NCBI GenBank assembly: GCA_024277935.1
Contig: JAJRUF010000095.1
Coordinates: 1-39,746, forward strand
Source: Gammaproteobacteria bacterium
GTDB taxonomy: Bacteria > Pseudomonadota > Gammaproteobacteria > Methylococcales > Methylomonadaceae
Length of the DNA stretch: 39,746 bases
Direction: 5' to 3'
Made by a program: the position numbers and the translations under genes. Below are positions 35,848 through 39,746 of the stretch, piece after piece. The notes beneath the pieces were generated by a model that was given only the letters and a program-made list of their open reading frames with translations, was not told where the DNA came from and ran no database searches. Each line of letters begins with the position of its first letter. Within the stretch, counting starts at the first letter, position 1.

Positions 35848-36741
35848 TTATGCTTTAGTTAATATTGCTTCAGCTTCAGCATATTTAGCGGCGCAAACTT
35901 CAGTAACTTCTTTTGGTAAATTTGGTCCGGGAGCCGTTTTGTCCCAGTCTAGTGTTTCCAGGTAATCACGAATGTATTGTTTATCAAAACTGGGAGGGCT
36001 GATACCGACTTGGTATTGATCTGCTGGCCAAAATCTTGATGAATCTGGCGTGAGTGCTTCATCAATTAAATATAAAATCCCTTTATCATCTAAACCAAAT
36101 TCAAATTTGGTATCAGCAATAATAATGCCTTTTTCTTTGGCGAATATAGCAGCTTTATTATATAAAGAGATACTGACTTGTTTGATTTTTTCAGCAATTT
36201 CTTTACCTAATAAGGGGATGGTTTGTGCAAAAGAAATATTTTCATCATGATCACCCACTGCCGCTTTGGATGAAGGGGTATAGATTGCTTCAGGTAATTG
36301 CTGTGCTTGTTGTAAGCCTTGGGGTAAGGTGATACCGCAAATTGCCCCTGATTCTTGATAATCTTTCCAGCCAGAACCGATAAGATAGCCTCTTACAATC
36401 GCTTCAACGGGAAGTGGTTTTAAGCGCTTAACAATGATTGCACGGCCTTCAATTTGAGCACGTTCTGCTTCGTTGGGAATAACTTGTTCCAAACTAAGGT
36501 CTGCCAAATGATTAGGAATAACATGTTTGGTTTTTTCAAACCAAAAATTCGATACACTCGTTAATACCCGGCCTTTACCTGGAATAGGGTCAGGAAGAAC
36601 GACATCAAAAGCAGATAAACGGTCTGTTGTTACGATAAGCAAGTGCTTATCACCAACTTTATAAATATCCCGGACTTTACCTCGAGACAATAAGTTTAAA
36701 TTTGAAATTGATGATTCAAACAGGGCGGCAGGAGCAGTCAT
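35848..36741 (-). CDS. purC: Phosphoribosylaminoimidazole-succinocarboxamide synthase PurC
   Basis: PurC couples CAIR and aspartate to SAICAR in purine synthesis. This is the longer (about 300-residue) form: [33 protein letters not shown] near the start, [21 protein letters not shown], and DTKFEFGLD with [14 protein letters not shown] in the C-terminal half. The track begins at ATG 36774, but the family start fits the ATG at 36741 (MTAPAALFE). Neither has a strong ribosome binding site. The gene stands alone and diverges from the djlA-like gene. Confidence 0.96.
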   Translation of the reverse strand: MTAPAALFESSISNLNLLSRGKVRDIYKVGDKHLLIVTTDRLSAFDVVLPDPIPGKGRVLTSVSNFWFEKTKHVIPNHLADLSLEQVIPNEAERAQIEGRAIIVKRLKPLPVEAIVRGYLIGSGWKDYQESGAICGITLPQGLQQAQQLPEAIYTPSSKAAVGDHDENISFAQTIPLLGKEIAEKIKQVSISLYNKAAIFAKEKGIIIADTKFEFGLDDKGILYLIDEALTPDSSRFWPADQYQVGISPPSFDKQYIRDYLETLDWDKTAPGPNLPKEVTEVCAAKYAEAEAILTKA

Positions 36742-36852
36742 AAAAGTGCAATAATAAATTAGGAAATGCTTCATTTTATCATTAAAAATGGGTTTAGACG
36801 AAACGAGCAGTGTTAAAATATACTTTGAAAAAGATTTTATATAGGAAAAAAA

Positions 36853-37641
36853 ATGAGTTGGCTGGGTAAGGTAATAGGTGGAGCATTTGGTTTTTTAATG
36901 GGAGGCCCATTGGGAGCAATTCTGGGGGCTTCAGTCGGGCACCAGTTTGATGAAGGCTTACAAAATATTGATGATGGAGAGGGCTTAAACCCTGGCGATC
37001 AACATCGAGTACAAATGGCTTTTTTTACTGCAACTTTTTCTGTGATGGGGCATATTTCAAAGGCTGATGGGCGTGTGACTTCTGATGAAATTAATTTAGC
37101 TAAACGGGTAATGGACGAGCTGGCATTATCAGGAGATATGAGAAAAACAGCCATCAACCTGTTTGAGCAAGGAAAAGACCCTCACTTCCCACTAGAAGAG
37201 GTACTGAATCAATTTCGTAGGGAGTGTCATAGAAGAACGAACCTTATACAAATGTTTCTGGAACTTCAAATTCAAGCGGCTTATGCAGATGGAAAGTTAG
37301 ATGGAGCTGAAGAGAATGTACTCTTTATAATCTGCGAACAACTGGGTATTTCAAGGTTTGAATATCAGCGAATTAAAATACAGTTTCAAGCGCAACAAAG
37401 GTTTTATGGCAGAAACCAGCAACAGCAGGCAAGTGACCGTCTTGATGATGCCTATGCTGTATTAGGCGTTGATAAATCAGCGACAGATGCTGAAGTTAAA
37501 AAAGCTTATCGCAGATTAATGAGCCAGCATCATCCCGATAAATTAGTGGCAAAAGGGTTGCCAGAAGAAATGATGACAATAGCTAAAGAAAAAACCCAGA
37601 AAATAAGAAAGGCCTATGAAGTGATAAAAGCAAGCAGGTAG
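36853..37641 (+). CDS. djlA: DjlA-like co-chaperone (TerB plus C-terminal J domain)
   Basis: This 262-residue protein begins with a glycine-rich hydrophobic segment ([21 protein letters not shown]), a likely membrane anchor. Residues about 55-170 form a TerB-like helical domain ([32 protein letters not shown]). The last 65 residues are a J domain with the diagnostic HPD in SQHHPDKLV. DjlA stimulates DnaK ATPase from the inner membrane. It is standard for the family in length and order. A 12-bp hairpin separates it from the convergent pilT. Confidence 0.92.
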   Translation: MSWLGKVIGGAFGFLMGGPLGAILGASVGHQFDEGLQNIDDGEGLNPGDQHRVQMAFFTATFSVMGHISKADGRVTSDEINLAKRVMDELALSGDMRKTAINLFEQGKDPHFPLEEVLNQFRRECHRRTNLIQMFLELQIQAAYADGKLDGAEENVLFIICEQLGISRFEYQRIKIQFQAQQRFYGRNQQQQASDRLDDAYAVLGVDKSATDAEVKKAYRRLMSQHHPDKLVAKGLPEEMMTIAKEKTQKIRKAYEVIKASR

Positions 37642-37678
37642 TTATTCTTGCTAGTTGCCTTATCGCTCACAAGTGATT

Positions 37679-37708
37679 CCTAGAGACAAGATAAACCTTG
37701 TCTCTAGG
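37679..37708. terminator. Hairpin between convergent djlA and pilT
   Basis: CCTAGAGACAAG-ataaac-CTTGTCTCTAGG is a perfect 12-base inverted repeat, 37 bases after the djlA stop and 19 before the pilT stop. It lacks a T-run on either side, so it is a structural stop or RNA-stabilising hairpin rather than a classic intrinsic terminator. Confidence 0.6.
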
Positions 37709-37727
37709 ACAGCCTTCTAGCATTTAT

Positions 37728-38765
37728 TTAACGAAATATATCTTTATTAACCGATTTAACCATCGCTACTTTTGATGTCACCATCCCTCTGTCAACAAGC
37801 TCTTTCAAATTTTGATCTAAAGTCTGCATGCCATCTCTTTTACCTGTTTGAATGGCTGAATACATTTGAGCAACCTTAGCCTCTCTAATTAAATTACGAA
37901 TAGCAGGGGTGCCAACCATAATTTCATGGGCAGCGATTCGGCCGCCACCGACTTTCTTAAGTAAGGTTTGAGAGATAACGGCCTGTAATGACTCTGACAA
38001 CATAGATCGAATCATATCTTTTTCAGCCGCTGGGAAGACATCAATAATACGGTCAATTGTTTTAGCTGCTGAGGTAGTATGCAGTGTGCCAAAGACCAAA
38101 TGCCCTGTTTCGGCCGCTGATAAGGCTAAACGAATAGTTTCTAAGTCTCGCATTTCACCAACTAAAATAATGTCAGGATCTTCTCTTAATGCTGAGCGTA
38201 ATGCCGCATTAAAACTTTGGGTATCTCTATGAACTTCACGCTGGTTAATTAAGCATTTTTTACTTTCATGAACAAATTCGATAGGATCTTCAACAGTTAA
38301 AATATGCGCATAATCATTGGTATTAATGTAATCAACCATTGCGGCTAAGGTGGTTGATTTACCTGACCCTGTTGGCCCTGTCACTAAAACTAAACCACGC
38401 GGTTTTTTACACAGCTCCTCAAAAAACTTAGGTGCTTTTAAGATTTCCAGAGACAACACTTCAGAGGGAATAGTTCTAAAAACAGCCGCAGCCCCACGTT
38501 CCTGGTTGAAGGCATTAACACGAAAACGAGCAACGCCAGGTAAATCAAAGGAAAAGTCAGTTTCAAGAAATTCCTCGTAATCCTTACGTTGTTTATCATT
38601 CATAATGTCATAAATAAGTGCGTGAACTTCTTTATGGTCTAAATCAGGAATATTTATTCTACGGATATCCCCATCCACCCGTATCATAGGAGGCAGGCCA
38701 GCAGAAAGATGTAGATCTGATGCTTTGTTTTTAACTGAAAAGGTTAATAATTCAGTGATATCCAT
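37728..38765 (-). CDS. pilT: Type IV pilus retraction ATPase PilT
   Basis: PilT powers pilus retraction for twitching. From ATG 38765 (GGAG seven bases upstream) the protein has 345 residues and begins MDITELLTFSVKNKASDLHLSAG exactly like Pseudomonas PilT. The track adds four residues. The ATPase core has Walker A GPTGSGKSTT, the Asp box ILTVEDPIEFVH, Walker B IILVGEMRDLETI and the His box HLVFGTLHTTSA. The AIRNLIRE motif needed for retraction in other species is present. No pilU is found next to it. Divergent from yggS. Confidence 0.98.
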   Translation of the reverse strand: MDITELLTFSVKNKASDLHLSAGLPPMIRVDGDIRRINIPDLDHKEVHALIYDIMNDKQRKDYEEFLETDFSFDLPGVARFRVNAFNQERGAAAVFRTIPSEVLSLEILKAPKFFEELCKKPRGLVLVTGPTGSGKSTTLAAMVDYINTNDYAHILTVEDPIEFVHESKKCLINQREVHRDTQSFNAALRSALREDPDIILVGEMRDLETIRLALSAAETGHLVFGTLHTTSAAKTIDRIIDVFPAAEKDMIRSMLSESLQAVISQTLLKKVGGGRIAAHEIMVGTPAIRNLIREAKVAQMYSAIQTGKRDGMQTLDQNLKELVDRGMVTSKVAMVKSVNKDIFR

Positions 38766-38877
38766 AGGTGTCTCCACAACATTTAAATAAAATTATTCTT
38801 ATAAACATAGTTCAACTCTTTGTATTTTTAAAGGACTAGGGTTTAATAGAATGAAATCAAATTTAATTATTCTTTAA

Positions 38878-39555
38878 ATGAGCCAGATAAAACAACATTT
38901 AATAAAAATAAAAGCCAAAATTTACCATGCTGAGATTGCGGCAGAGCGAGAAAAAGGCAGTGTACGGTTGTTGGCCGTCAGTAAAAATAAACCTCTAGCA
39001 AGTATTGTGACTGCGTATCAAGCAGGGCAAAGATTATTTGGAGAAAGCTATTTGCAAGAAGCTTTACAAAAGCAACAAGCGCTAGCCGCTTTTGATATAA
39101 GCTGGCACTTTATTGGCCCAATACAATCCAATAAAACTAAAGCAATAGCAGCAAATTTTAGCTGGGTACACAGTGTAGACCGGTTGAAAATTGCTAAACG
39201 GTTAAGTGAGCAAAGGCCTAAACATTTACCCGCATTAAATATTTGTTTACAAGTTAATATCAGTAATGAAAAAACCAAGGCGGGGGTTATGCTTGAAGAA
39301 TTACCCCGTTTGATTGATGAGGTTGTGGAATTACCTCATATTTGCTTACGAGGTGTTATGGCTATTCCAGAGCCAAACACTGAATTTGAACGCCAATGCC
39401 AACCTTATAGAGAGTTATATAAAACGGTTAAAGCTTTAAATTTAGCCACGCTAGATACCTTTTCATTTGGCATGTCTGGGGATTTAAAAGCGGCTATTGC
39501 TGAAGGCTCAACGATAGTAAGAGTAGGAACTGCTTTATTTGGAGAAAGGTTGTAA
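38878..39555 (+). CDS. yggS: Pyridoxal-phosphate homeostasis protein YggS (PLPBP)
   Basis: This 225-residue single-domain alanine-racemase-fold protein binds PLP without catalysis and buffers vitamin B6. Signatures are RLLAVSKNKPLASI (PLP lysine K36), FGESYLQEALQK, WHFIGPIQSNKTKAIA, CLQVNISNEKTKAGV, and FSFGMSGDLKAAIAEGSTIVRVGTALFGER at the end. Length and order are normal. It lies divergent from pilT as in many gammaproteobacteria. Confidence 0.96.
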   Translation: MSQIKQHLIKIKAKIYHAEIAAEREKGSVRLLAVSKNKPLASIVTAYQAGQRLFGESYLQEALQKQQALAAFDISWHFIGPIQSNKTKAIAANFSWVHSVDRLKIAKRLSEQRPKHLPALNICLQVNISNEKTKAGVMLEELPRLIDEVVELPHICLRGVMAIPEPNTEFERQCQPYRELYKTVKALNLATLDTFSFGMSGDLKAAIAEGSTIVRVGTALFGERL

Positions 39556-39626
39556 AATTAATTTAACAAAAAATTGAGAGTGAAGAGTGATTACTACGTA
39601 GGTAGATAATTATATTTATTCTACCA

Positions 39627-39685
39627 TTTGGAGGTGAGGCTTTAGCCTCGCCTGAACTTTGCGAGGCTAAAGCCTCACTTCCAAA
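39627..39685. repeat. Dispersed hairpin repeat, copy 2 (GAGGCTTTAGCCTC family)
   Basis: Two 24-25 base arms that are inverted with a single mismatch, separated by about nine bases. The right arm is identical over 24 bases to that of copy 1 at 9523-9546. It follows yggS in the last 190 bases of the window, which hold no gene. Confidence 0.82.
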
Positions 39686-39746
39686 AATATTTTAATTCGA
39701 ATTTTTAGGATAATTTTAAACACTTATTTACGTGGCAATGCATTAT

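Overview
The window is a chromosomal segment of an AT-rich gammaproteobacterium that spans the replication origin. Support comes from the back-to-back blocks rpmH-rnpA-yidD-yidC-mnmE (minus strand) and dnaA-dnaN-recF-gyrB (plus strand), the divergent ampD/nadC pair, the divergent pilT/yggS pair, apaG-apaH, mpl, a DUF2058 gene, a TerB/J-domain djlA-like gene, and two Pseudomonas-type parS palindromes. The order cannot be fixed by eye. A VPLPA/PEP-CTERM-like tail and the UPF0182 protein would fit an environmental lineage such as Methylococcales or relatives, but that is a guess.

Layout. 1-10 kb: a fragmentary surface protein with a sorting-signal-like tail, ampD, nadC, a flavin-reductase-like gene, an IS630 transposase fossil, a giant UPF0182 membrane protein, a hotdog-fold gene coupled to pepN, guanine deaminase, a hairpin repeat and a small exported protein. 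10-18.1 kb: an accessory region. Its core is a roughly 6.0 kb integrative element (about 12046-18097) inserted at the 3' end of mnmE. It is bounded by 19-bp imperfect direct repeats (17/19) that overlap the last codons of mnmE, and it carries arm-type repeats just inside both ends. It encodes a tyrosine integrase with a Bacteroidetes-type arm domain, an excisionase-like HTH protein, a gene II/X- or Rep_trans-like initiator, a terminase-small-subunit-like HTH protein, several unknowns and a DinJ-YafQ toxin-antitoxin pair. To its left are the rotted half of a related integrase with the same arm repeat, a mazEF pair with an intact toxin but a broken antitoxin, and an orphan ORF of different base composition behind a near-perfect sigma70 promoter.

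18-28.7 kb: the origin region. MnmE, YidC, YidD, RnpA and L34 are read leftward. DnaA, DnaN, RecF and GyrB are read rightward. DnaA boxes lie on both sides of dnaA, with four perfect ones between dnaA and dnaN. Two inverted parS sites flank the recF stop codon. 28.7-39.7 kb: thyA, an 11-residue-repeat coiled-coil protein, mpl with an ankyrin-repeat gene, apaG-apaH, a REC-HD-GYP regulator, DUF2058, purC, the djlA-like gene, pilT and yggS, with hairpin repeats of one family scattered between operons.

How the genes connect: AmpD and Mpl both serve cell-wall recycling. MnmE and RnpA act on tRNA and YidC/YidD on membrane insertion. DnaA, DnaN, RecF, GyrB, oriC and parS form the replication and segregation centre. 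No tRNA, rRNA or CRISPR array was seen.
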